Shown: positions 22,131 to 33,593 of the stretch, piece by piece
Position numbering within the stretch: position 1 is the stretch's first letter
Layout of the letters: the number at the start of each line of letters is the position of its first letter
DNA from: Crossaster papposus
Lineage: Eukaryota > Echinodermata > Asteroidea > Velatida > Solasteridae
Direction of reading: 5' to 3'
Assembly (NCBI GenBank): GCA_037893245.1
Contig: JBAIAA010000787.1
Span: forward strand, 62,001-126,000
DNA: 64,000 nt
Notes under the pieces: generated by a model
What the model saw: only the letters and a program-made list of their open reading frames with translations
Told to the model about the DNA's origin: nothing
The model's database searches: none
Made by a program: the position numbers and the translations under genes

Positions 22131-23098
22131 ATATGCCTTACTTGCATAAATCTTTAATACCTGTCGTGTAATATATTTGTTCCCATATTTAGATATATAT
22201 ATATATATTTTTATTTTGTTTGCAAATTTATTTTGGTGATTTTACTTACAGTTCCCTTACTTCAATAACATTTTGTAAAGCATATAATTGACTGAATAAT
22301 TATGAGAACATAGTAACGATCGAAATGGCTAAAAATCATACCCTTAAGTTGCGCGCATTTACCTTGTCTCCGGTTATCATCAAGTAGTCTTGCCAAACCT
22401 CAGTATTGATAAGCTTCAAATTCACCAAGTTGCATACTGGCACAGTTACCATATTAAAACCTTATTGAAAATCATATGAACAATGACAACATTGTAATAT
22501 TTAGCCCAGCAAACAAAAATGGAAAAAAATTAGTGTCCGTAAATTGGGCTTAAAGTGGTCAAAGTTCAAAGAAATCACTAAAATTATGTGTAAGAAACCA
22601 TTTGACGTTGACATAATTATAAGCAATGATACTCTTATTTGAGGGATTTCCTTGAACTTGCTTAAGTCTCCCACGTTAGACAACCCTTCACCGACATTTT
22701 AGCCCAATTTACAGCCATCTCATTTTGCCGGTTTTTGTTCGCTGGGCTAAATATCAAAATGTTATCATTGTTCATAAGATTTTCCATAAGGGTTTAATAC
22801 TTGGTGATTTTAAAGCTCATCAAGACTGAAGTTTGGCAAGACTACTTGATGATATACGTCATTGTATGGAAACAAGGTAAATGCGCGCAACTTTAGGATA
22901 TAATAATTAGCCATTGTGTATCGTTACTATGTTCTCATAATTGTTCAGTCATTTCAGAAAATGTTATTGAAGTAAAAATTTGTAAGTAGATTCACCAAAA
23001 CATACTTTTTAACAAATAAAATCTTTAAAATAAATACCCCAATATGTGAACAAAATGTTACACAACAGGTATTAACAATTTATGCAAATTGGGCATAA
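22131..23098. repeat. Large fold-back repeat, arms about 370 bp
   Basis: The left arm 22131-22510 and right arm 22735-23098 are inverted copies. Matching landmarks are ACTTGCATAAATC / AATTTATGCAAAT, TAGTCTTGCCAAAC / GTTTGGCAAGACTA and TTTAGCCCAGC / GCTGGGCTAAA. Divergence is modest. The loop (22515-22735) shows nothing coding. Confidence 0.85.
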
Positions 23099-23102
23099 TA
23101 TA

Positions 23103-24541
23103 GGGCGATTGCAAAACTATTACGGACGGGTACGTAAATGACCTACAGAACTACGTATCCTCCCAAAATCACTGTAATGAATATTTATTGGCTATCGGTA
23201 GCGTATCCGAGTATGCAATTGGTCGGTGATGGTTTCGCTTTTTACAAGTAGGAGCGCTTGGCAATTACCATAATAATGAGAGGCACACGTAATTACTGAC
23301 AAAAGAAATAAAGATAGAGAGGTCCCCAAGTCTCGCTAGCTCCCTGAAAATTTCCATAATAATACTCTTGTGATGGTGTATGGAAGGATAACTTCATCAT
23401 TGTTATCCCTGGAAATGATTTTCACCGCGTCTATTCCTTTTAATCTTTTACAAGCCAGATGTATCGCCAATATACCCAGCACGATATGTGGCAGAGGGGT
23501 ACCCCCTCTTATCCCTATACTTTATACGCACTCAACACTGTTGTAACCTAACCCATCCCCCCTTGAAACCTAAAAGGAATTCCTGAGATTCCGGGAACAC
23601 AATGGTCAACACAAAAGAGGGTGGGGGGGGGGGGGGGGGGGGGGGGTTTCTCTGCCACATATCGTGCTTCATATGATCGCCAAGTACAGTAAACTTTGAC
23701 TGTATCGCCACGATGGCAGACAGAGCAGTTGCAAGGGGTCGCTTTGTAATGAATGACCAAGAGAAGAGAGTAATTCGTAGAGGATGGCTGGTACACAGAA
23801 ATAACTATTTCCGCTTGTTGGCTTATGTTAGGGAGCACATACCACAGCACCTGCAGCACATTATGTGACCCAGCACGAGTAAATGAGACACTTTGAGGCA
23901 AAAATGAAAATTGAGATTTTGATTTCATCGTTTAAAGCTAAACAAGCTTTAAATGATGAAATCAAAATGTCAATTTGAGATAATGTGCTGTAGGTGCTGT
24001 GGTATGTGCTCCCTATTACATAAGCCAACAAGCGGACATAGTTATTTCTGTGTACCAGCCATCCTCTACAAATTACTCTCTTCTCTTGGTCATTCATTAC
24101 AAAGCGACCCCTTGCAACTGCTCTGTCTGCCATCGTGGCGATACAGTCAAAGTTTACTGTACTTGGCGATACTCAATCACATCTGGCTTGTAAAAGATTA
24201 AAAGGAATGGACGCGGTGAAAACCATTTCCAGGGATAACAATGATGAAGTTATCCTTCCATACACTATCACAAGAGTATTATTATGGAAATTTTCAGGGA
24301 GCTAGCGAGACTTGGGGACCTCTCTATCTTTATTTCTTTTGTCAGTAATTACGTGTGCCTCTCATTATTATGGTAATTGCCAAGCGCTCCTACTTGTAAA
24401 AAGCAGGACAATAACCGACCAATAAATGCATACTCGGATACGCTACCGATAGCCAATAATTATTCATTACAGTGATTTTGGGAGGATACGTAGTTCTGTA
24501 GGTCATTTACGTATCCGTCCGTAATAGTTTTGCAATCGCCC
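23103..24541. mobile_element. 1.44-kb fold-back transposon, arms about 700 bp, TA flanks
   Basis: GGGCGATTGCAAAACTATTA at 23103 is perfectly inverted at the right end (24541), and TA flanks both sides. The arms match almost throughout and meet at about 23945 (AAAGCTAAACAAGCTTT). The left arm is lengthened by the 191-bp MITE at 23478 and by a short non-matching stretch near 23870. Both arms can be read as a basic stretch beginning MADRAVARGRF, which may be a remnant of a transposase exon, but I cannot assign it. Confidence 0.85.
23478..23668. mobile_element. 191-bp MITE inside the left fold-back arm
   Basis: AGCACGATATGTGGCAGAG at 23478 is inverted perfectly at 23650-23668. The opposite arm of the host fold-back lacks it, so the empty site is visible in the same molecule. 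A long poly-G tract (about 23626-23646) lies inside. No exact target duplication was resolved. Confidence 0.82.
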
Positions 24542-24616
24542 TAGTACTACATGTACGTTCACACCATACTACCGCTACGTTCAACTATACGTTCGTGACC
24601 GTATGCGACCACCGCT

Positions 24617-25170
24617 CAAAACAGTAGTATCATCAGCACCCACCGTGGCGACATATACCGTAGCAGCGCCGTTTTTGTAACACCGTTGTAAAACTAAAAT
24701 CGCATCCTGCGGAGGATCGTGTCTGTTTTAAATGCAAAATCACATAATACTCTTTCCTATAGTGTCAGGCAAGGGCTATAAAACGGGTAGAATGCACCAT
24801 TTAACTCTCATACCTTAGCCATAGTGGTTGAATACTTCAGTTGTAGATTTCTTCGTGTATCAGGCGCAGCTTGCCCCGAGTGTGCAGCGGGTCGGTTAAT
24901 AACACCAACACGGTACCTGTGTATGCAGCATGCGCCACACCGTATTTGACTGGTTGCTCCAGAGTATTGTTACCTATATAATAGCTATAACACAGGGTCC
25001 ACTATGTGTGTCCAAAGGTGTATTGACCGGCAGGATCGATAGTCCGAACACACAATATTAAACAAATATTATTATAAAGCGCGATGAAGAAACCAACACC
25101 TATAGGATACGGACGTTGGCCTAAATCAACCTTGCAAAATTAAATCTTTACAAGAAAAGAAAAAAACGCA
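24617..25170. other. Non-coding DNA between TIR element and Polinton remnant
   Basis: CCGTAG words up to about 24690 belong to older subterminal repeat DNA. After that I see nothing recognisable. Confidence 0.35.
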
Positions 25171-25179
25171 AAAAATACG

Positions 25180-26850
25180 AGTCAAGGATCGGCTGGAAAC
25201 TCGTTAGAATTAATACTCGCGTTTTTTTTTTATCAACATCGACCGTTATAGGCCTATGAGCGGAAAATCTTATATAAAACTACCGTTTTTTTTGGAAAAC
25301 AAAAAAGCTTTTATTAACTTAAGAAACTAAGACAACGAATGATTACGGTGGTGTTTGAGAGCCGCTCTCGGTATAGTTTATACCGACAAACTAAAACAAC
25401 GAGTAAAAGACAAACCCGATTATAAAATCCACGAAGACAGACCTTCAATTTACGATAAAAACGATGGATTAAATTTTAAAGACGTACACTTTCCCACTCA
25501 ATCAATAAAATATAAAAGCTAGAGAGACAAAACAATCTGAGTATAAATGTGTTTTCATATACGAAGCGGCTAAAGAAGTACGACCATTATATTTATCTAA
25601 GAACGCCAACGACCCCGCAGCCATCTGTAGTTGTTTTCCTCGGGTGACACAAATCACTATTGTTGGATAAAACATATATCTAGATTATTTTATAACCAAA
25701 CAAAACACCAGCATAATAAAATACGTCTGTCTCAGATGTTTGGCACACTACAATTTGTTTACAAAAAAAGTTAGACAGACATACGCAAGATTGTGAGGGA
25801 ATAGATATGCCGCCCTCTAAGGACGTCTTTCCAAAAGGTTTTAACAACGACCCTCTGATATTAAAATTTAAAAATCTTAGGTTTATGCAAGACGCGCCAT
25901 TTGTAATTTACGCCGACCTTGAATCGGTTTAAAAAAAAAAAAAAAAAAGAGAAAAACACGCAGGAGACTCAAGTTCACAAAGCTTGCGGTTATTCGTTGA
26001 TCGCTTTAAGGCAGAGATGTAGTCGAGTCCACCACAAGTCCTTTCAAGTCCCTGTAAGTCACTGCAAGTCCCTGCAAGTCCATCACAAGTCCTTCAGTTC
26101 TAATTCGTATCACAAGCTATTCAAATCAGCTTTGACAAAAGCTTTCCTTTGTCATTGTTCATCCAGTTACTTGTGACTGCCTTTATGAAGGGACTTGTGA
26201 CTGACTTTGCGAAAGGACTTGTGAACGGACTTGCAGGGACTCGACTACAACCCTGCTTTAAGGTGCGATGGTAAACGTGAATTTTAAGAGACCTATATAG
26301 AGGAAACGACACCGTGACTTAAGGCAACTCCAAACCCATAGACTTTACCTCTCAAGACACTGATAATTACTAAAACACTGGCACGTATTGGATTTGCGAA
26401 AAAAAATATATATCCCAATCGCGATACAAACTGCCAATGTAAAATTCCCGAAGTCCCCGAGACGAAAGAAGATAGGCCTAAATCTGGTTACCAAAGCGCA
26501 AACGACAACGGAGAGCTTGTAGAAAAATGTCTCGAGTGCAAAGAGCGGGTGAAAAAATTGTAAGTTCGACCAAACCAAATATCCCACGACGGAAGAAGAT
26601 AAACACGGTCACCAATTCATCAACCAAAAAGGATACAGAGAAAACAAATGTCTAACGTGTAAAAAGCAGATTAACAAATTTAGAAAGGTGAGAGATCACT
26701 GCCACATCACGGGTAGATACGTACAGAGGAGCCGCGCACGCTTTCTTGCAATTTAAAACTGCGGGTGGTACCGGATAAAACTCCAATACCCGTCATCTTT
26801 CATGATTTACAAAATTACGACGCTCATTTAATAAGTTATTTAAACATTAC
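25180..26850 (+). pseudogene. Decayed Polinton/Maverick protein-primed DNA polymerase B
   Basis: Short in-frame pieces in all three frames line up in the order of a Polinton family-B DNA polymerase, the enzyme that replicates these large virus-like transposons. Landmarks are an LRWCLRAALG block near 25347-25376, then HEDRPSIYDKNDG and FKDVHFPTQSIKY near 25430-25515. HYCWIKHISRLFYNQ and VCLRCLAHYNLF follow near 25651-25762. FVIYADLESV at about 25900-25929 is the exonuclease-domain Asp/Glu motif. KVRDHCHITGRY (about 26685-26722), a Cys/His element specific to this family, comes next, and IPVIFHDLQNYDAHLI near 26788-26835 is split by a frameshift. There are at least six stops or frameshifts and a hAT MITE insertion at 26012. 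The C-terminal catalytic half is absent. No terminal repeats, integrase or capsid genes are visible in the window. It is an inactive fragment. Confidence 0.85.
26012..26255. mobile_element. 244-bp hAT MITE with perfect 8-bp target duplication
   Basis: TIRs are CAGAGATGTAGTCGAGTCC (left) and GGACTCGACTACAACCCTG-type (right, ending 26255). CTTTAAGG flanks both ends (26004-26011 and 26256-26263), the 8-bp signature of the hAT superfamily. The interior carries repeated CAAGTCCCTG / GGGACTTG words. It sits inside the Polinton polymerase remnant and so is younger than it. Confidence 0.92.
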
Positions 26851-28050
26851 AACAAACTGAAGCTTACCCTACAGTCGGCGTTAATATTTTAATTATACCA
26901 TCATGATTGGGGTAAGTTTATTGGGCAGTAAAATTAGTCTAATGTTGGTGTACATTAACCACAGGACGCGCCGATGGCCAAAGTGGTGACTATAGACACT
27001 ATCGGACAATCGATAGTGCTCGTCATTATGAACACAGAGCCTTGTGGGTGCAATGTTTGTTTTTTCAAGAACAATTAAATTTTCGCCAAATTTTTATTGA
27101 AATGCAAGGCTAACCCCTTTTTCCCATTACAATTGTTCGTTTTTCAAAAAGAAAAGTTAATTAATTTTGGGCCAATTTTGATAACCCCTGGCAACTTTCA
27201 ATTTCACCTAAAAGACCATTTCTGGCGAAATGTAATTAAAATAAATTATAAGACTAACCCCTTACAATGTTTTTATTTCTCCAAAAAGTCATTTTTGGGC
27301 CAATTTGGAAACAAATGCAAGGTTAAACCCTTGCATTTTTTTATTTTCTTCAAAAAGTCAGTTTTCGGGCTAATTTTAATTTAAACGCGAACCTAACCCC
27401 TTACAATTCTTTTATTTCTTGGCCAATTTTCAATAAAACCCAAGGCTAACTCCTGACAATTGGTCAATTTTCGCAAACAAATCATTTTTTTTAGACAATT
27501 TCATATAAAACGCAAGGCTAACTCCTTACAATTATTTAATTTCAAGTAAATAACACATACATTGCCACCCTACTCCTGAGCGTCAAGAGTCAACGATGTC
27601 TGTCTGATTTTCCCTTGTTTCCTATGAGCGCGTATTTTGTGCAGTGCACCCCTATGGGTGCACTAGCCTCATTCAAGCCCTATTGAAACCAGTGTAAAAA
27701 TCCATCTCGAAATAGGGCACTTCCAACCCGAGAGTACTTGTAATAAGTCACCAAGGAGGATACCGTTTCGTGAACATTTAGTCGGCCGTAGAGCTAGGAG
27801 CACAGGCTGCACTTAACCATCAAAGATCGCATCCCGAAATTGTCTCCCGAAGCTTGTTCAGCTACGACTAACGTAAACAACATAAACCATCTATAAATCC
27901 CCGCCCCGCCAGCGATAATTTTTTTCTGCAGGTAGGTTGGTACATTAGCCAATCAGAACACAGATGATGTTGACGTCATCGATAATGTTAGAGTTGTCTG
28001 GGACAAATTAACCCTAACCCCTAACCCTATAACCATTCTATCTATCTATC
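26829..28050. repeat. Dispersed non-coding repeat family, copy A
   Basis: The sequence starting TTAATAAGTTATTTAAACAT recurs at 61536. The segment 27440-27900 recurs at 52375-52850 in the same orientation, and 27900-28030 recurs inverted at 51950-52090. Within it, 27090-27545 is a degenerate tandem of a 60-80 bp unit built on CGCAAGGCTAACCCCTTACA followed by ATTTTTTTATTTC. It follows straight on from the Polinton polymerase fragment, so it may be Polinton-derived sequence amplified later. Confidence 0.75.
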
Positions 28051-28070
28051 TTCTATCTATCTATCTATCT
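28011..28070. repeat. Telomere-like CCCTAACCCCTAACCCTA and (TATC)n microsatellite
   Basis: Two and a half TTAGGG-like units at 28011-28028 are followed by a TATC/TTCTATC microsatellite at about 28037-28070, which abuts the first Helitron copy. The same CCCTAACCCCTAACCCTA word occurs at 51957-51974. Confidence 0.8.
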
Positions 28071-29958
28071 TCTATACTACAAAAGATGACAAATGCGCCA
28101 TCTTGTCCCTGGGCGCCGCCATCTTGGAACACAGGGCCGCGCCATCTTGGAACACAGGGCCGCGCCATCTTGGCGCATGGTTGGCGCCATGTTGGCTTTT
28201 AGTCGGGCGACTCGTCGCCGCGCGCGTGTGCCGCCGGCGTCGGTGGGGCGGGGTGCCGGATCGTTCGCGACGGGGAATCCCCCGGGGAATAAGATTTAAA
28301 AGTGAGATTTAAAAGAAACGGACGTTACCGATAAACGCGTAATCGCTTTTCGATTGCCTGTCGATGTCTGCGGGCCTTTTTGCGTGAACTATTGCGTTAT
28401 TTTTGCATTGTCCTTGCCCGGAGTTCGGGCCGAAGCCTTCCCGAAATCGTACTACCGTAACTCGGTTGCCGAATTGTTGGCTGTTTGCGATTAAGCGGCG
28501 GCTACATGCGTTACGCGAAGCCTTCGCAAATTGATTGTATCCGCCTTGCTTGCGCGGTGGCCGAGTTGGTGCCGAGTTTGTTTTTTCGCGATTGGGCGGC
28601 CCCGTCACGTGTTATTTGAGCTGGTGCCCCGATTTATACTTCCTTGGTTATTGCGGAGTAAACATAGTACCAGTTGAGCGCCGGCTTCGAATTCGTGCGC
28701 GTCTACCACGTTTCAGTCACAGCTTGGGAACGTTAAAAAATGATTTATTCCTTTCGTGTTGCCTTTTGGGCAAATTTCTTTACTTCACATTGTCGATACT
28801 TAAATATTACAACATTATGTGTCTAAAAACACTCCGAAACATATCGCTATTGCCTCAATTTCAACTTTGATCCCGCAAAAATGTCGCGAAATTGTAAGGC
28901 GATGGTGGATATGAATATGCAAATTTAGAAACGTGACTGCATTACGTCAGTTGAGGGCGCACTGTCAGATGGCCGGCCTGTTGGGTTTTTTAATCAGGAT
29001 TTTCACGATGATGTAAACTCAGAAATCCCGAAGTGGTTCGTATTGTTTCCCGTACGATTCCTGTTAAAAAATAACGAGACGCAGGCAGCATGCAAGCGAA
29101 GATGGACTGCCTATTGAGTATTATTAGTTCGAAAGTCGGGAAGTGTTTTTACAAAGATTGTTTGTTATTCAGACTCGATGGTATTCTACGGAGCCCCTAA
29201 AGGGACATATGACGAATAAAAATCACCGTTACGAAATAATTTGAGTATTTTATTTCGTGCACTCAAAATAACTTATTTCGTGAGCTCGAAATGTTGTCGT
29301 GGCCACGAAATGACTTCTTGCGCTCCAAGAATATCTGTTCGTGAGCTCGAAATAATTTCGTGCGCTCGAAATACTTTCTAGCTGGTACTCTACTCGCTAA
29401 GTTTCGCGATTTGTTTGTCATACAATCCATTATGTTTTTAAGACGTCAACAAGGGGTGCGTTCCACTTACGCGAACTGTTTGCGCGAACGTTCGCCAACG
29501 TTTTGAGTTGGCGTTAGGGGGAGTGGAACGATATTTTAAAAACTACGTTTTCAAAATGGCGGCGCCCGGTGAAAGTGACATCGTTTGGTTCGCTGCTTTT
29601 TGTCCAACTCATTATTTTTCTTTAAAAGATCCCTGTGACTGCTCAAAACAATCCACCGTTTATAACGAAAAGTATAAAACGTAAATAAAAACCGTGAAAA
29701 GAACCCTGCCGTCTGCTAACCGCTTCGCCATCATTAAAATACGTCACTGGCCAACAGCGAACAGCTCGGAATGTCGTTCGCCGTTTTCGCTAACGTTGGC
29801 CAACATAATTGGCGCACATTGCGTTCCACTCACGCGAACAACGCTAACGTTGGCCAACGTTGGCAACGTTCGCTGGAGTGGAACGCACCCCAGGTGTATC
29901 TATAAGTTACGATTTCACCCAGCTAGCAGGTGCCGCGCGAAGCGCGGCATCCTGCTAG
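28071..29958 (+). mobile_element. Helitron unit 1 (short form, with MITE)
   Basis: The unit is 1888 bp, including the 440-bp insertion at 29451-29893. It lacks the internal 276-bp duplication of the long form. The 5' end is CpG-rich and holds three CCATCTTGG boxes within GGGCCGCGCCATCTTGG repeats. It is the most diverged unit together with unit 3. Confidence 0.85.
29454..29890. mobile_element. 437-bp TIR element in Helitron unit 1
   Basis: GGGTGCGTTCCACT at 29454 is inverted at the right end (29890). The flanks are AAG (29451-29453) and CAG (29891-29893), while units 3-7 show the empty site ACAAGGTGTATC with a single AAG. So there is a 3-bp target duplication, one copy mutated. The interior has CGCTAACGTTGGCC-type words. 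A 3-bp duplication would suit PIF/Harbinger or CACTA; the class is inference. Confidence 0.85.
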
Positions 29959-32130
29959 TCTATACTATAAAAGATGTTAAATTCGCCATCTTGTCCCTGG
30001 GCGCCGCCATCTTGGAACGCAGGGCCGCGCCATCTTGGAAACACAGGGCCGCGCCATCTTGGCGCGTGGTTGGCGCCATGTTGGCTTTTGGTCGGGCGAC
30101 TTGTCGCCGCGCGCGCGTGCCGCCGGCGTCGGTGCGGCGGGGTGCCGGACCGTTCGCGACGGGGAATCCCCCGGGGAATCCCCCGGGGAATAAGATTTAA
30201 AAAAAATCGTATTCGTCCGTGGTGAGATTTAAAAGAAACGGACGTTACCGATAAACGCGTAATCGCTTTTCGATTGCCTGTCGATGTCTGCGGGCCTTTT
30301 TGCGCGAACTATTGCGTTATTTTTGCATTGTCCTTGACCGGAGTTCGGGCCGAAGCCTTCCCGAAATCGTACTGCCGTAACTCGGTTGCCGAATTGTTGG
30401 CCGTTTGCGATTAAGCGGCGGCTACATGCGTTACGCGAAGCCTTCGCAAATTAATTGTATCCGCCTTGCTTGCGCGGTGGCCGAGTTGGTGCCGAGTTTG
30501 TTGTTCGCGATTGGGCGGCCCGTCCCGTGTTATTTGACCTTTATACTCCATTGGTTATTGCGGAGTTTGAGCGCCAGCTTCGTTTTCGGCTTTGAATTTC
30601 GTGCGCGTCGACCACATTGCAGTCACAGGCTTGGAACGTTAAAAAATGATTTATTCCTTTCGTGTTGCCTTTTTGGCAAATTTCGTTGCTTCACATTGTC
30701 GATACTTAAATATTACAACATTATCTGTCTCAAAACACTCCGAAACATATCGCTATTGCCTCAATTTCAACTTTGATCGTGCAAAAATGTCGCGAAATTG
30801 TATGGCGATGGTGGATATGAATATGCAATTTAGAAACGTGACTACGTTTCGGCTTCGGCTTTGCCTCCGAATTCCTGCGCGTCGACCATTTTGTAGTCAC
30901 AGTTTTGGAACGTAAAAACAATGATTTATTCCTTTCGTGTTGCCTTCTGGCAAAATTGCTTCCTTTCACATTGTCAATACTTAAATATTACAACATTATC
31001 TCTCTAAAAACACTCCGAAACGTATCGCTATTGCCTCAATTTTAACTTTTATCGTTGAAAAATGTCGCGAAATTGTAAGGCCTATCGTGGATATGAATAT
31101 TCAATTTAGAAACGGGACTGCCTTACGTCAGTTGAGGGCGCACTGTCAGACGGCCGGTCTGTTGGTTTTTTTCAATCGTAACGACGTAAATCAGAAACCC
31201 CGAAGTGGTTCGTATTGTTTCCCGTACGATTCATGTTAAAAAATCACGAGACGCAGGCAGCATGCAAGCAAAGATGAACTGCCTATTGAGTATTATTAGT
31301 TCGGAAGTCGGGAAGTATTTTTACAAAGATTGTTTGTTATTCAGAGTCGATGGTATTCTACGGAGCCCCTAAAGGGACATATGACGAATACAAATCACCG
31401 TTACGAAATAATTTGAGTATTTTATTTCGTGCACTCAAAATAACTTATTTCGTGAGCTCGAAATGTTGTCGTGGCCACGAAATGACTTCGTGCGCTCCAA
31501 GAATATCTGTTCGTGAGCTCGAAATAATTTCGTGCGCTCGAAATACTTTCTAGCTGGTACTCTACTCGCTAAGTTTCGCGATTTGTTTGTCATACAATCC
31601 ATTATGTTTTTAAGACGTCAACAAGGGGTGCGTTCCACTTACGCGAACTGTTTGCGCGAACGTTCGCCAACGTTTTGAGTTGGCGTTAGGGGGAGTGGAA
31701 CGATATTTTAAAAACTACGTTTTCAAAATGGCGGCGCCCGGTGAAAGTGACATCGTTTGGTTCGCTGCTTTTTGTCCAACTCATTATTTTTCTTTAAAAG
31801 ATCCCTGTGACTGCTCAAAACAATCCACCGTTTATAACGAAAAGTATAAAACGTAAATAAAAACCGTGAAAAGAACCCTGCCGTCTGCTAACCGCTTCGC
31901 CATCATTAAAATACGTCACTGGCCAACAGCGAACAGCTCGGAATGTCGTTCGCCGTTTTCGCTAACGTTGGCCAACATAATTGGCGCACATTGCGTTCCA
32001 CTCACGCGAACAACGCTAACGTTGGCCAACGTTGGCAACGTTCGCTGGAGTGGAACGCACCCCAGGTGTATCTATAAGTTACGATTTCACCCAGCTAGCA
32101 GGTGCCGCGCGAAGCGCGGCATCCTGCTAG
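29959..32130 (+). mobile_element. Helitron unit 2 (long form, with MITE)
   Basis: The unit is 2172 bp, i.e. 1732 plus the 440-bp insertion. It contains the internal direct duplication (30643-30842 and 30919-31119, period 276) and the TTTCGTGAGCTCGAAAT-type degenerate repeat near 31425-31550. No protein-coding capacity is credible. Confidence 0.87.
31626..32062. mobile_element. 437-bp TIR element in Helitron unit 2
   Basis: This is the same element at the same unit position as 29454-29890, with the same AAG/CAG flanks including the same mutated base. It was therefore copied along with the unit rather than inserted twice. Confidence 0.87.
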
Positions 32131-33593
32131 TCTATACTATAAAAGATGTTAAATTCGCCATCTTGTCCCTGGGCGCCGCCATCTTGGAAACACAGGGCCG
32201 CGCCATCTTGGCGCGTGGTTGGCGCCATGTTGGCTTTTGGTCGGGCGACTCGTCGCCGCGCGCGCGTGCCGCCGGCGTCGGTGCGGCGGGGTGCCGGACC
32301 GTTCGCGACGGGGAATCCCCCGGGGAATCCCCCGGGGAATAAGATTTTAAAAAAAATCGTATTCGTCCCGTGGTGAGATTTAAAAGAAACGGACGTTACC
32401 GATAAACGCGTAATCGCTTTTCGATTGCCTGTCGATGTCTGTGGGCCTTTTTGCGTGAACTATTGCGTTATTTTTGCATTGTCCTTGCCCGGAGTTCGGG
32501 CCGAAGCCTTCCCGAAATCGTACTACAGTAACTCGGTTGCCGAATTGTTGGCTGTTTGCGATTAAGCGGCGGCTGCATGCGTTACGCGAAGCCTTCGCAA
32601 ATTGATTGTATCCGCCTTGCTTGCGCGGTGGCCGAGTTGGTGCCGAGTTTGTTTTTCGCGATTAGGCGACCCCGTCACGTGTTATTTGAGCTGGTGCCCC
32701 GATTTATACTTCCTTGGTTTACTGCGGAGTAAACATAGTACCAGTTGAGCTCCGGCTTCGAATTCGTGCGCGTCTACCACGTTTCAGTCACAGGTTGGGA
32801 ACGTTAACAAATGATTTATTCCTTTCGTGTTGCCTTTTGGGCAAATGTCTTTGCTTCACATCGTCGATACCTAAATATTACAACATTATCTGTCTCGAAA
32901 CACTCCGAAACATATCGCTATTGCCTCAATTTCAACTTTGATCGCGCAAAAATGTCGCGAAATTGTATGGCGATGGTGGATATGAATATGCAAATTTAGA
33001 AACGTGACTGCATTACGTCAGTTGAGGGCGCACTGTCAGATGGCCGGCCTGTTGGGTTTTTTAATCACGATTTTCACGATGATGTAAATCAGAAATCCCG
33101 AAGTGGTTCGTATTGTTTCCCGTACGATTCCTGTTAAAAAATCACGAGACGCAGGCAGCATGCAAGCGAAGATGGACTGCCTATTGAGTATTATTAGTTC
33201 GGAAGTCGGGAAGTATTTTTACAAAGATTGTTTGTTATTCAGAGTCGATGGTCTTCTACGGAGCCCCTAAAGGGACATAATGACGAATAAAAATCACCGT
33301 TACAAATAAATTTGAGTATTTTATTTCGTGCACTCAAAATAACTTATTTCGTGAGCTCGAAATGTTGTCGTGGCCACGAAATGACTTCTTGCGCTCCAAG
33401 AATATCTGTTCGTGAACTCGAAATAATTTCGTGCGCTCGAAATACTTTCTAGCTGGTACTCTACTCGCTAAGTTTCGCGATTTGTTTGTCATACAATCCA
33501 TTATGTTTTTAAGACGTCAACAAGGTGTATCTATTATTAAGTTACGATTTCACCCAGCTAGCAGGTGCCGCGCGAAGCGCGGCATCCTGCTAG
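32131..33593 (+). mobile_element. Helitron unit 3 (short form)
   Basis: The unit is 1463 bp, without the 437-bp insertion and without the 276-bp internal duplication. It has one fewer CCATCTTGG box than unit 1. Its sequence is closest to unit 1. Confidence 0.86.

Larger units (their letters stand above)
21437..24616. mobile_element. 3.2-kb TIR element (AGCGGTGGTC ends) hosting two fold-backs
   Basis: AGCGGTGGTCACATCTTACG at 21437 is inverted, with a few mismatches and small gaps, over about 43 bp ending at 24616. CGTAGT/ACTACG subterminal words fill 21460-21640 and 24560-24600. The original element is non-coding; most of its length is the fold-backs at 22131-23098 and 23103-24541. No clear target duplication was seen. 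Confidence 0.7.

Noticed and set aside
22200-22212. ATATATATATAT run as a promoter element
   Set aside because: A simple microsatellite within a fold-back arm, with no associated transcript features.
29694-30200. 168-codon frame MKRTLPSANRF and its copy at 31866
   Set aside because: It spans a MITE end, the Helitron 3' hairpin and the next unit's 5' end, so it is a chance read-through of junctions.
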